Source of the DNA: Neisseria mucosa | GTDB taxonomy: Bacteria; Pseudomonadota; Gammaproteobacteria; Burkholderiales; Neisseriaceae | Assembly (NCBI RefSeq): GCF_013267835.1 | Contig: NZ_CP053939.1 | Coordinates: 1,116,001-1,180,000 of the forward strand | DNA length: 64,000 bases | Direction: 5' to 3' | Shown: positions 55,474 through 64,000 of the stretch, one piece after another | How positions within the stretch are numbered: position 1 is the stretch's first letter | Layout of the letters: each line of letters begins with the position of its first letter | Translations under genes and position numbers: made by a program | The notes under the pieces: generated by a model | Database searches by the model: none | What the model saw: the letters and a program-made list of their open reading frames with translations, nothing else | What the model was told of the DNA's origin: nothing

Positions 55474-58400
55474 TTAGTGCTTGTCTGAATCTTGTTTACC
55501 GTCTTCAATCATGCCGGCTTCAGCGGCGTGTTTGGCGGCCATCTCATGCTCGTGTGCGGTTTCTTTAAAGAATTTGCGCACAACCACATAGAACAAAGGC
55601 ACAAAGAACACAGACAGAATCGTACCGATCAACATACCCCAGACCACGGTCGTACCAATCGCACGTTGGCTGGCGGAGCTGGCACCGCTGGCAACATAAA
55701 GCGGTACCACGCCCAAGATGAAGGCAAACGAAGTCATGATAATCGGACGGAAACGCAAGTGTGCGGCGACAAGCGCAGCTTCAAGCGCGCTCTTGCCTTG
55801 CGCTTGCAGGTCTTTGGCAAACTCGATAATCAAAATCGCGTTTTTCGCACTCAAACCCATCACCGTAACGAAACCGACTTGGAAGTAGATATCGTTGGCG
55901 TATGCCGGAATACTGCCCAGTAATGCTTCAAACATGTTACGGCCAGTCACACCCAATGCCGCGCCAATCAAGCCCAACGGAATCACAAGGATAACCGCCA
56001 ACGGGATAGACCAGCTTTCGTACAAAGCAGCCAATACCAAGAATACAGCGGCAGCGGCCAATGCGTACAATACGACAGTTTGCGAGCCGCCTTTAGCCTC
56101 TTCACGAGACTGGCCTCCCCATTCCAGACTGTAACCGCCACCCATGTCATCAACCATTTGCTGTACCGCAGCCATGGCTTGACCGGAAGACACGCCATTA
56201 ACAGGCGAGCCGGAAAGCTCCATTGCCGGATAACCATTGAAGCGGACGCTTTGTTCCATACCGTTTTCCCAAGAAACAGTAGCAATGGTAGAAAGCGGTA
56301 CGGCAACGCCGGATTTATTCGGTACAGTCAGGTTCAGAATATCGGCAGGCTGCATACGGGCACTCGCATCAGCTTGTACCATCACGCGTTGCAGACGGCC
56401 TTGATTCGGGAAGTCGTTTACATAAGACGAACCCAAAGCAGAAGCCAAAGCAGTACGGATGTCAGAGAACGAAATACCTTGTGCTGCTGCGGCAGAGCGG
56501 TCGATGTCGATTTTCAACTGCGGCGCATCTTCCAAACCGCTCGCACGAACGGTACTTGGGTTAAACAAACCGCTTTTGCGCATTTTGTCAATCAACTCAT
56601 TGCGCTTGGCCAATAATGCGGCATGGCCGCTGTTGTTACGGTCTTGCAGGTAAATCGTCAAGCCGGAGCCTGTACCCAATTCCATAATGGCAGGAGGCAC
56701 AATCGCCAAACCGAAACCGTCTTTCAGCGTAGCCATCATCATGCCGGTCAACTTACCGGAAATAGAAGTCACATCGCTGCCCGGAGCAGTACGTTCGCTC
56801 CAGTCTTTCAGAATGACAAAGCCCAAAGCCATGTTTTGGCCGGAACCGCTAAAACTAAAGCCGGAAACGGTAACAATGTTCTCGATCTCAGGTACAGATT
56901 TCGCCAGTTGAGTGATTTGAGCCAAAGTTGCATCGGTACGCTCTTTGGTCGCGCCGGCAGGCAGCTGTACGCTCAACATCAAGTTACCTTGGTCTTCAGT
57001 CGGCAAGAAGGAAGTCGGCAGACGCATAAACAGGAATACGCCCACAACAGTCAAACCGATATAGACAACCATCATGCGCAAAGTCTTGCGCAAGACTTTG
57101 GCTACCCAGCCTTCGTAGCCGTGTGTCCAGTTGTCGAATTTCTTGTTAAACCAACCGAAGAAACCTTTTTTCTCTTCGTGATGACCCTTCTGAATCGGTT
57201 TGAGCATGGTGGCACACAATGCCGGAGTCAGCGTCAAGGCAAGAAATGCGGAGAAGCCGATCGATGCCACCATAGTCAAGGCAAACTGTTTGTAAATGTT
57301 ACCGGTTGCACCGCTAAACATCGCCAGCGGCACAAATACGGACATCAACACGGCAGTAATACCGATCACCGCGCCGGAAATCTGACCCATCGCTTTTTTG
57401 GTTGCAGCCTTAGGCGACAGACCTTCGCTCGCCATAATACGCTCAACGTTTTCAACGACCACAATCGCATCATCGACCACAATACCAATTACCAATACCA
57501 TCGCAAACATGGTCAATACGTTAATCGACATACCCATATATGAGATAAAGGCAAAACCGCCCAACAGGGAAATCGGCACGACAATAGTCGGAATCAGCGT
57601 ATAGCGGATATTTTGCAGGAAGAGATACATCACCAAGAATACCAATACGATGGCTTCCAAAAGTGTATGGATCACTTTCTCAATCGAAATTTCCACAAAT
57701 TTGGAAGTATCGTAAGGAATTTTCCAGCTCATGCCGTCTGGAAAATACTTCTGCAAAACCGCCATTTTTTCTTTCACGGCAGTCGCCGTTGCCAAAGCGT
57801 TACCGCTGTTAGACAACATCACTGCCATACCGGTGGTGTTCACACCGTTCAAGCGGGTGGAAGAAGAATAATCCTGCATACCCAAGCTGACTTTGGCAAC
57901 GTCTTTCAGATAGACATTAGAACCATCGGTATTGGATACCAAAATGATGTTGCCAAACTCTTCAGCAGTGCTCAGCTGACCTTGCGCCGTCACAGTTGCT
58001 GAAATAGTCTGACCTGCAGCCGCCGGCAAAGAACCGATAGAGCCTGCAGAAATTTGGATATTTTGTGTCGCAAGCGCATTGGTTACCGTTGCAAAAGACA
58101 GGTTGTAGTTTTGCAGTTTTTTCGGGTCAACCCAAATACGCATGGCGCGTTGCGCACCAAACAATTGTACCTGCCCTACCCCGTCAATACGCTGCAGTTC
58201 AGGAATGATATTGCGCTGGGCGTAATCGTTCATTTCCTCAATGGATTGCTTTTCAGAAGAAAGCATGACCACTTGCAAGAAGTTGGAACGCGCTTTAGAT
58301 ACGGTTACACCATATTGCTGTACGGTAGACGGCAATGTGGACAACACTTCCGACAATTTGTTCTGCACGTCTACCTGCGCCAAATCTTCATTGGTTTCCG

Positions 58401-58686
58401 GTGTAAACGTCAGACTGACGCTGCCGCTGCCACTGGAATTGGCAGAAGTCGTCATATAGTCCAAACCTTCCACACCGTACATATTACGTTCGATAACGGC
58501 CAGTACGCTGTCTTCCATTACCTGAGCCGAAGCGCCCGGATAAGTAGCGCGCAAAGTAATAGTCGGTGCAGCAACGGACGGATATTGGGAAATCGGCAGT
58601 TTTTGAATGCCGAAAATACCCGCTGCGATGATAAAAATCGCAATAACCCATGCAAAGATGGGGCGGTCAATAAAAAACTTAGACAT
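55474..58686 (-). CDS. mtrD: RND multidrug efflux pump MtrD
   Basis: A 1,070-aa HAE1-type RND transporter starting MSKFFIDRPIFAWVIAIFI. It has 12 helices and two large periplasmic loops. The proton-relay Asp pair lies in GIVVDDAIVVVENVER, and the Lys in the helix 10 region (GLSAKNAILIIEF). It exports macrolides, beta-lactams, bile salts, fatty acids and peptides with MtrC and MtrE. The gene starts 11 bases after mtrC. Confidence 0.97.
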   Translation of the reverse strand: MSKFFIDRPIFAWVIAIFIIAAGIFGIQKLPISQYPSVAAPTITLRATYPGASAQVMEDSVLAVIERNMYGVEGLDYMTTSANSSGSGSVSLTFTPETNEDLAQVDVQNKLSEVLSTLPSTVQQYGVTVSKARSNFLQVVMLSSEKQSIEEMNDYAQRNIIPELQRIDGVGQVQLFGAQRAMRIWVDPKKLQNYNLSFATVTNALATQNIQISAGSIGSLPAAAGQTISATVTAQGQLSTAEEFGNIILVSNTDGSNVYLKDVAKVSLGMQDYSSSTRLNGVNTTGMAVMLSNSGNALATATAVKEKMAVLQKYFPDGMSWKIPYDTSKFVEISIEKVIHTLLEAIVLVFLVMYLFLQNIRYTLIPTIVVPISLLGGFAFISYMGMSINVLTMFAMVLVIGIVVDDAIVVVENVERIMASEGLSPKAATKKAMGQISGAVIGITAVLMSVFVPLAMFSGATGNIYKQFALTMVASIGFSAFLALTLTPALCATMLKPIQKGHHEEKKGFFGWFNKKFDNWTHGYEGWVAKVLRKTLRMMVVYIGLTVVGVFLFMRLPTSFLPTEDQGNLMLSVQLPAGATKERTDATLAQITQLAKSVPEIENIVTVSGFSFSGSGQNMALGFVILKDWSERTAPGSDVTSISGKLTGMMMATLKDGFGLAIVPPAIMELGTGSGLTIYLQDRNNSGHAALLAKRNELIDKMRKSGLFNPSTVRASGLEDAPQLKIDIDRSAAAAQGISFSDIRTALASALGSSYVNDFPNQGRLQRVMVQADASARMQPADILNLTVPNKSGVAVPLSTIATVSWENGMEQSVRFNGYPAMELSGSPVNGVSSGQAMAAVQQMVDDMGGGYSLEWGGQSREEAKGGSQTVVLYALAAAAVFLVLAALYESWSIPLAVILVIPLGLIGAALGVTGRNMFEALLGSIPAYANDIYFQVGFVTVMGLSAKNAILIIEFAKDLQAQGKSALEAALVAAHLRFRPIIMTSFAFILGVVPLYVASGASSASQRAIGTTVVWGMLIGTILSVFFVPLFYVVVRKFFKETAHEHEMAAKHAAEAGMIEDGKQDSDKH

Positions 58687-58697
58687 TCATGCGTTCC

Positions 58698-59966
58698 TTA
58701 TTTGGCTTCAGATGCAGCTTTAGCTTCAGGCTTGGCCTCGGATGCAGCTTGGCCGTCTGAAACTGCCGGGGTTGCCGCTGCGGCGTTTGCAGGCGGCGTC
58801 CATTCTTTCGGCGTTACCTTTTTAGCACCTGACATAGCGGCAATGCTGGTACCTTCGACAACCACTTTGTCGCCGTCTTTCAGGCCGTCTGTGATCACCC
58901 AGTTGGTGCCTTGCTGTTGGGCAATGGTCACGACACGCGCTTCCATTTCGCTCTTGTCATTCACTACCATCACAGTATCTTGCGAACCGCGGGTAACTGC
59001 TTGTTGCGGCACTACAAATGCATTATCTACTGCCACTTGCTCCATCAACACGCGCACATACAAGCCCGGCATCAAGATATTTCTGTCGTTAGGAATGGCG
59101 GCGCGCAAGGTAATTTGACCGGTTGTTTCGTTGACAGTCGGATCTGCAAACAGCAGACGGCCTTTTTCAGGGTAAACGGTACCGTCGTCAAATTTGATAT
59201 CCACTGCAATCGCGCCGTTTGCCGCCAACAATTTGCCTTCGGCAACCTGTTGACGCAGTTTCATGACCTCACTCGCAGACTGGGTAACGTTGACATACAT
59301 CGGATTGGTTTGTTGGATCGTAGCTAAAACAGTAGTATCACCGGAATTCAACAGCGTACCTTCAGAAACTTTAGATTGACCGATAAAGCCGGAAATCGGC
59401 GCAGTAATGCGGGAGCGGTTCAGGCTGATACCGGCAGATTTGATGGCTGCTTGTGCAGATTTGACGCTTGCCTCTGCTGAACGCTTGGCGGTTACGGCCG
59501 CATCGTATTCTTGTTGGCTGATGGCATCGGCGGCAACCAGCGGTTTGTAGCGGGCCAAGTCGGCATTCGCTTTAGCCAAAGTCGCTTGCGCACTCGCCAA
59601 CTGGGCGCGTGCGCTTTCTAAGTTTGCTTCATAAGTTGAGCTGTCGATTTGGTACAAAGGCTGACCGGCTTGCACATAGCTGCCTTCTTGGAACAGGCGT
59701 TTTTGCAAAATACCGCCGACTTGGGCGCGAACTTCGGCAGTACGCAACGATTCCAGACGGCCCGGCAACTCGGTTGTCAATGCAACGGTTTCCGGATGCA
59801 CGGTAACCACGCGGACTTCAGGGGCAGGTTGATTTTGCTGTTGCTGACTGCCTTGCGCCTGTTGGCCGGCTGCCTTCTCATCGCCTTTGCCGCAAGCAGA
59901 AAGCGCCAATGCAGTAGCCGCCGCAATCGATACGACACGCATCATTTTAGAAGCATAAAGAGCCAT
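58698..59966 (-). CDS. mtrC: Efflux periplasmic adaptor MtrC
   Basis: A 422-aa membrane fusion lipoprotein, lipobox LALSACGKG. It shows a Gln-rich linker, a lipoyl half-motif, a long alpha-hairpin (ARAQLASAQATLAKANADLARYK and following), the second lipoyl half, a beta-barrel, and an Ala/Lys/Glu-rich tail (SEAKPEAKAASEAK). It bridges MtrD and MtrE. First gene of the operon; mtrR diverges upstream. Confidence 0.95.
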   Translation of the reverse strand: MALYASKMMRVVSIAAATALALSACGKGDEKAAGQQAQGSQQQQNQPAPEVRVVTVHPETVALTTELPGRLESLRTAEVRAQVGGILQKRLFQEGSYVQAGQPLYQIDSSTYEANLESARAQLASAQATLAKANADLARYKPLVAADAISQQEYDAAVTAKRSAEASVKSAQAAIKSAGISLNRSRITAPISGFIGQSKVSEGTLLNSGDTTVLATIQQTNPMYVNVTQSASEVMKLRQQVAEGKLLAANGAIAVDIKFDDGTVYPEKGRLLFADPTVNETTGQITLRAAIPNDRNILMPGLYVRVLMEQVAVDNAFVVPQQAVTRGSQDTVMVVNDKSEMEARVVTIAQQQGTNWVITDGLKDGDKVVVEGTSIAAMSGAKKVTPKEWTPPANAAAATPAVSDGQAASEAKPEAKAASEAK

Positions 59967-60073
59967 AATTTTCCTATCTCTATGATAAATAAAGGTTTGA
60001 CTAATTAAAAATCGATTAGTTTGATCTCATATTTCACAAACTGAAATTGCCTGCTTTTATGAAAAACAGACTG

Positions 60074-60101
60074 ATTATATAGTGTTGAGAAACACTATCA
60101 A
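60074..60101 (-). promoter_or_regulatory. mtrCDE promoter overlapping an 8-bp perfect inverted repeat
   Basis: The minus strand reads TTGATA, 16-base spacer, TATAAT. The inverted repeat ATAGTGTT-GAGA-AACACTAT (60079-60098) fills the spacer and touches both boxes. A protein bound there would block polymerase, so it is the best MtrR operator candidate. Binding is inferred. Confidence 0.72.
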
Positions 60102-60128
60102 GTATTGAATTAAATTATACATACATTC

Positions 60129-60157
60129 TTGCATGTTCAGAAGTAATTTTTTATAAT
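60129..60157 (+). promoter_or_regulatory. mtrR promoter
   Basis: TTGCAT, 17-base spacer, TATAAT. The layout equals that of gonococcal mtrR (TTGCAC-17-TATAAT), but the spacer lacks the 13-bp inverted repeat known from gonococcus. Confidence 0.75.
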
Positions 60158-60168
60158 CCGAACCATAA

Positions 60169-60828
<660 letters not shown>

Positions 60829-60840
60829 ACATCAAAAATA

Positions 60841-60879
60841 AAAGGCCGTCTGAAACATTAAAAGTTTCAGACGGCCTTT
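60841..60879. terminator. Bidirectional DUS-pair terminator
   Basis: 16-bp arms AAAGGCCGTCTGAAAC with a 7-base loop between converging mtrR and ettA. Confidence 0.85.
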
Positions 60880-60893
60880 TGGTTCAAACCTAA

Positions 60894-62570
60894 TTAACGC
60901 GTTACCGGTTTATAACGGATACGTTTCGGTTTTGCGCCCTCTTCGCCCAAACGGCGTTTCTTGTCGGCTTCGTATTCCTGATAGTTGCCATCAAAGAACA
61001 CCCATTTAGAGTCGCCTTCACAAGCCAAGATATGCGTAGCAATACGGTCGAGGAACCAGCGGTCGTGAGAAATCACCATCACGCTGCCGGCAAATTCCAG
61101 CAATGCATCTTCCAGCGCGCGCAGGGTTTCCACGTCGAGGTCGTTAGACGGTTCGTCCAGCAGCAACACATTGCCGCCACTCAACAAAGTTTTTGCCAAG
61201 TGCAGACGACCGCGTTCACCACCAGACAATTGACCCGCGATTTTACTTTGGTCGCTGCCTTTGAAGTTGAAGCGTCCCAAATATTGGCGGGCTGGAATTT
61301 CAAACTGACCAACCTGCAAAATGTCGCGGCCTTCAGCGATGTTGTCGAACACGGTTTTGTCGTTTTGCAAACCTTCGCGGCTTTGGTCAATCAAGCTCAT
61401 TTTTACGGTTTGGCCGATTTTCACTTCGCCGGAATCAGGCTGCTCTTTGCCCGAAATCATTTTGAACAGCGTCGATTTACCCGCGCCGTTCGGACCGATG
61501 ATGCCGACAATCGCACCAGCAGGTACTTTGAAGCTCAAATCATCAATCAGCACTTTATCGCCGAACGATTTGGAAACGTTCACAAATTCAATCACTTCGT
61601 TACCCAAACGCTCGGCAACAGGGATAAAGATTTCCTGAGTTTCGTTGCGTTTTTGGTATTCGTAGTTGCTCATTTCTTCAAAACGAGCCAAACGCGCTTT
61701 AGACTTGGCTTGGCGGCCTTTGGCATTTTGGCGCACCCATTCCAATTCCTGCTTCATCGCCTTCACGCGTGCAGCTTCAGACTTCGCCTCGTTTTCCAAA
61801 CGTTTTTCTTTCTGCTCCAGCCAAGACGAGTAATTGCCTTTCCACGGAATGCCGTGTCCGCGGTCGAGTTCCAAAATCCATTCGGCAGCGTTATCGAGAA
61901 AGTAGCGGTCGTGTGTTACGGCAACGACTGTACCGGGGAAGCGCACCAAAAATTGCTCCAGCCATTCGACCGATTCCGCATCCAAGTGGTTGGTCGGCTC
62001 GTCCAGCAAAAGCATATCGGGCTTGCTCAACAAGAGTTTGCACAAAGCCACACGGCGTTTTTCACCGCCGGACAAATTGCCGATTTTAGCATCCCAATCA
62101 GGCAGGCGCAGCGCGTCGGCAGCGATTTCCAATTCGTGTTCCGCACCGCCACCGGTAGATGAACCAGCCGCAATAATCGCTTCCAAACGGCCTTGTTCTT
62201 CCGCCAATGCGTCAAAATCCGCATCAGGATTGGCATACTCGGCATACACTTCTTCCAAGCGTTTTTGTGCAGCAGCTACTTCGCCCAAACCGCTTTCCAC
62301 TTCCTCGCGCACGGTTTTCTCAGGATCAAGCTCAGGCTCTTGCGGCAGGTAGCCGATTTTAATGCCGCCCATCGGCACGGCTTCGCCCTCAAATTCTTTA
62401 TCCACGCCCGCCATAATCCGCAGTACAGTAGATTTACCCGCACCGTTCAAACCGAGCAAACCGATTTTTGCACCAGGAAAGAATGAAAGGGAAATGTCTT
62501 TAATAATGGTTTTTTGCGGCGGCACAACCTTGCTCACGCGCAGCATAGAATAGACGTATTGTTGGGACAT
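60894..62570 (-). CDS. ettA: Energy-dependent translational throttle protein EttA (ABC-F)
   Basis: A 558-aa ABC-F protein with two ATPase cassettes. Walker A GLNGAGKS near 40 and GPNGAGKS near 360; signatures LSGGEKRR and LSGGERGR; Walker B LLLDEPTNHLD and LLLDEPSNDLD. The linker between the cassettes is highly charged. The MSQQYVYSMLRVSKVVPP opening is EttA-specific; it gates initiating ribosomes according to ATP/ADP. The start at 62570 removes an 8-residue unconserved extension. Confidence 0.95.
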   Translation of the reverse strand: MSQQYVYSMLRVSKVVPPQKTIIKDISLSFFPGAKIGLLGLNGAGKSTVLRIMAGVDKEFEGEAVPMGGIKIGYLPQEPELDPEKTVREEVESGLGEVAAAQKRLEEVYAEYANPDADFDALAEEQGRLEAIIAAGSSTGGGAEHELEIAADALRLPDWDAKIGNLSGGEKRRVALCKLLLSKPDMLLLDEPTNHLDAESVEWLEQFLVRFPGTVVAVTHDRYFLDNAAEWILELDRGHGIPWKGNYSSWLEQKEKRLENEAKSEAARVKAMKQELEWVRQNAKGRQAKSKARLARFEEMSNYEYQKRNETQEIFIPVAERLGNEVIEFVNVSKSFGDKVLIDDLSFKVPAGAIVGIIGPNGAGKSTLFKMISGKEQPDSGEVKIGQTVKMSLIDQSREGLQNDKTVFDNIAEGRDILQVGQFEIPARQYLGRFNFKGSDQSKIAGQLSGGERGRLHLAKTLLSGGNVLLLDEPSNDLDVETLRALEDALLEFAGSVMVISHDRWFLDRIATHILACEGDSKWVFFDGNYQEYEADKKRRLGEEGAKPKRIRYKPVTR

Positions 62571-62910
62571 AGTTTTCTCGTTTCCGTCAAACAAATTTCA
62601 GACGGCCCATTTTAACCTATTGCCCAAATACTTGCTTGTTCAAATGCCGTCTTAAAATAGAAATAAGATCAAAATATACACCGCGCCGAACCGATACCCT
62701 CATTGCCCGACGGTATCAATGCCAAAGCGCAAAAAATTTGATTTAAGCCAGTTTATCCTTGAACTGGCATTGCCAATATCCGGCGCGCTTCATAAAATGC
62801 ACCTATATCCTTGAAAGTACGTACACAAAATAATAACAACAGAGAACACCACACCAAGGAACCTTTCAGATTTCTCAATAAAAATACTTTTTAAAAAAAG
62901 GATTTACCTC
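62571..62910. other. 340-bp region upstream of ettA and the MFS gene
   Basis: It holds a single DUS at about 62598, a 7-bp inverted repeat at 62747-62768 (GCCAGTT/AACTGGC, 8-base spacer) and an AAGGA ribosome site before the MFS ATG. No gene is visible. The inverted repeat could be an operator for the sugar-transporter operon. Confidence 0.45.
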
Positions 62911-64000
62911 ATGTCGGAAAATACGCAAAAAACAGCAAAACAAGGTTTGCCGTCACTGGCAAAAAGTACGATTTGGATGCTGAGCTTCGGCTATCTCGGC
63001 GTTCAGACGGCCTTTACCCTGCAAAGTTCGCAAATGAGCCGAATTTTTCAAACTTTAGGCGCTGACCCGCATAATTTGGGCTGGTTTTTCATTCTGCCCC
63101 CATTGGCCGGTATGTTGGTTCAGCCGATTGTGGGCTACTACTCAGACCGCACTTGGATGCCGCGCTTGGGCGGCCGTCGTCTGCCCTATCTGCTTTACGG
63201 CACGCTGATTGCGGTTATCGTCATGATTCTGATGCCGAACTCAGGCAGCTTCGGTTTTGGCTACGCTTCTTTGGCGGCTTTGTCGTTTGGCGCGCTGATG
63301 ATTGCGCTGTTGGACGTATCCTCCAATATGGCAATGCAGCCGTTTAAAATGATGGTCGGCGACATGGTCAACGAGGAGCAGAAAAGCTACGCCTACGGGA
63401 TTCAAAGTTTCTTAGCGAATACGGGCGCGGTTGTGGCGGCGATTCTGCCGTTTGTGTTTGCGTATATCGGTTTGGCGAACACGGCCGAAAAAGGCGTCGT
63501 GCCGCAGACCGTGGTCGTAGCATTCTATGTGGGCGCAGCCTTACTGATTATTACCAGTGCGTTCACCATCTTCAAAGTCAAAGAGTATGATCCGGAAACC
63601 TACGCCCGCTACCACGGCATCGACGTGGCTGCAAATCAGGAAAAAGCCAACTGGTTCGAACTCTTAAAAACCGCACCTAAAGCGTTTTGGACGGTGACTT
63701 TGGTACAATTCTTCTGTTGGTTCGCCTTCCAATATATGTGGACTTACTCGGCAGGTGCGATTGCAGAAAACGTTTGGCAGACAACCGATGCCTCCTCCGT
63801 AGGCTACCAAGAAGCAGGCAACTGGTACGGCGTTTTGGCGGCGGTACAATCCATTGCTGCCGTCATCTGTTCGTTTATTCTGGCAAAAGTACCGAATAAA
63901 TACCATAAAGCTGGTTATTTCGGTTGCTTGGCTTTGGGTGCGCTCGGTTTCTTCTCCGTTTTCTTCATCAGCAATCAATACGCGCTGGTGTTGTCTTATA
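62911..64000 (+). CDS. MFS sugar transporter (maltose-type), 3'-truncated by window edge
   Basis: 363 codons are open from ATG 62911 to the window end. The protein begins with a helix motif FGYLGVQTAFTLQSSQMSRIF and has about nine helices in view; the loop SDRTWMPRLGGRRLPYLL after helix 2 resembles the GPH/SLC45 sugar-proton symporters. In Neisseria such a gene precedes galM and maltose phosphorylase genes. A substrate of maltose or another disaccharide is inference. A DUS lies within the first helix codons. Confidence 0.85.
   Translation, partial: MSENTQKTAKQGLPSLAKSTIWMLSFGYLGVQTAFTLQSSQMSRIFQTLGADPHNLGWFFILPPLAGMLVQPIVGYYSDRTWMPRLGGRRLPYLLYGTLIAVIVMILMPNSGSFGFGYASLAALSFGALMIALLDVSSNMAMQPFKMMVGDMVNEEQKSYAYGIQSFLANTGAVVAAILPFVFAYIGLANTAEKGVVPQTVVVAFYVGAALLIITSAFTIFKVKEYDPETYARYHGIDVAANQEKANWFELLKTAPKAFWTVTLVQFFCWFAFQYMWTYSAGAIAENVWQTTDASSVGYQEAGNWYGVLAAVQSIAAVICSFILAKVPNKYHKAGYFGCLALGALGFFSVFFISNQYALVLSY

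Overview
The window is a chromosomal segment of a Neisseria species. The 10-bp Neisseria DNA uptake sequence (DUS) GCCGTCTGAA and its complement recur throughout, mostly as 12-mers starting AG (AGGCCGTCTGAA), often as inverted pairs forming terminators. The AG prefix is the dialect I associate with commensals such as the N. subflava/flavescens/mucosa group rather than the AT-DUS of N. meningitidis and N. gonorrhoeae. Gene content (mtrCDE with divergent mtrR, comEC, rapZ-hprK-ptsN, dcd, ppsA/ppsR, monomeric icd) agrees. The species call is inference.

Layout. 1-4.8 kb: the end of a lipoprotein gene, a FabF-like ketosynthase, monomeric isocitrate dehydrogenase and a LolA-like periplasmic protein; the non-icd genes look like parts of an aryl-polyene-type pathway. 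4.8-19.3 kb: a long leftward block with ylqF, a small lipoprotein, rapZ-hprK-ptsN, ubiA, ubiC-bioD-bioA, a DMT exporter, trpB, a membrane protein, a uracil-DNA-glycosylase-family protein, trpF, comEC, then tRNA-Glu and tRNA-Arg. 19.4-28 kb: a DnaQ-type exonuclease with a degenerate UvrC-like half, a HAD phosphatase, DUF2788 protein, metZ, DUF3465 protein, two proteins of unknown function, an amino-acid-binding lipoprotein, a DUF333 lipoprotein and serS.

28.1-37.1 kb is the accessory highlight: about 9 kb inserted at a second tRNA-Glu gene, bounded by a 13-bp copy of the tRNA 3' end. It holds two overlapping leftward genes, a ~1,115-aa protein of the STY4851/ECs_5259 (DruH) type and a 1,694-aa DEAD/H helicase ending in a DUF1998-like Cys-rich module (DruE). 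I read this as a type III Druantia-like anti-phage locus. No integrase is visible. The first gene carries a perfect 12-mer that matches a DUS dialect of another Neisseriaceae genus.

37.2-52.3 kb: rdgC, an ADP-ribosylglycohydrolase family gene, a secreted MORN-like protein, dcd, divergent ppsR/ppsA, an NlpD-like lipoprotein, a secreted unknown, cbpA-cbpM, cstA-ybdD, an rRNA pseudouridine synthase, alr and an Lrp/AsnC regulator. Just beyond the regulator, on the opposite strand, is an apparent small RNA with a near-consensus promoter, CU-rich unpaired segments and a strong terminator, at the place where meningococcus encodes its RcoF/NmsR sibling sRNAs. 52.6-64 kb: a DUF3482 GTPase, the MtrCDE multidrug efflux operon with divergent mtrR, ettA, and the start of a sugar MFS transporter cut by the window edge.

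No rRNA, CRISPR array or intact insertion sequence was seen.
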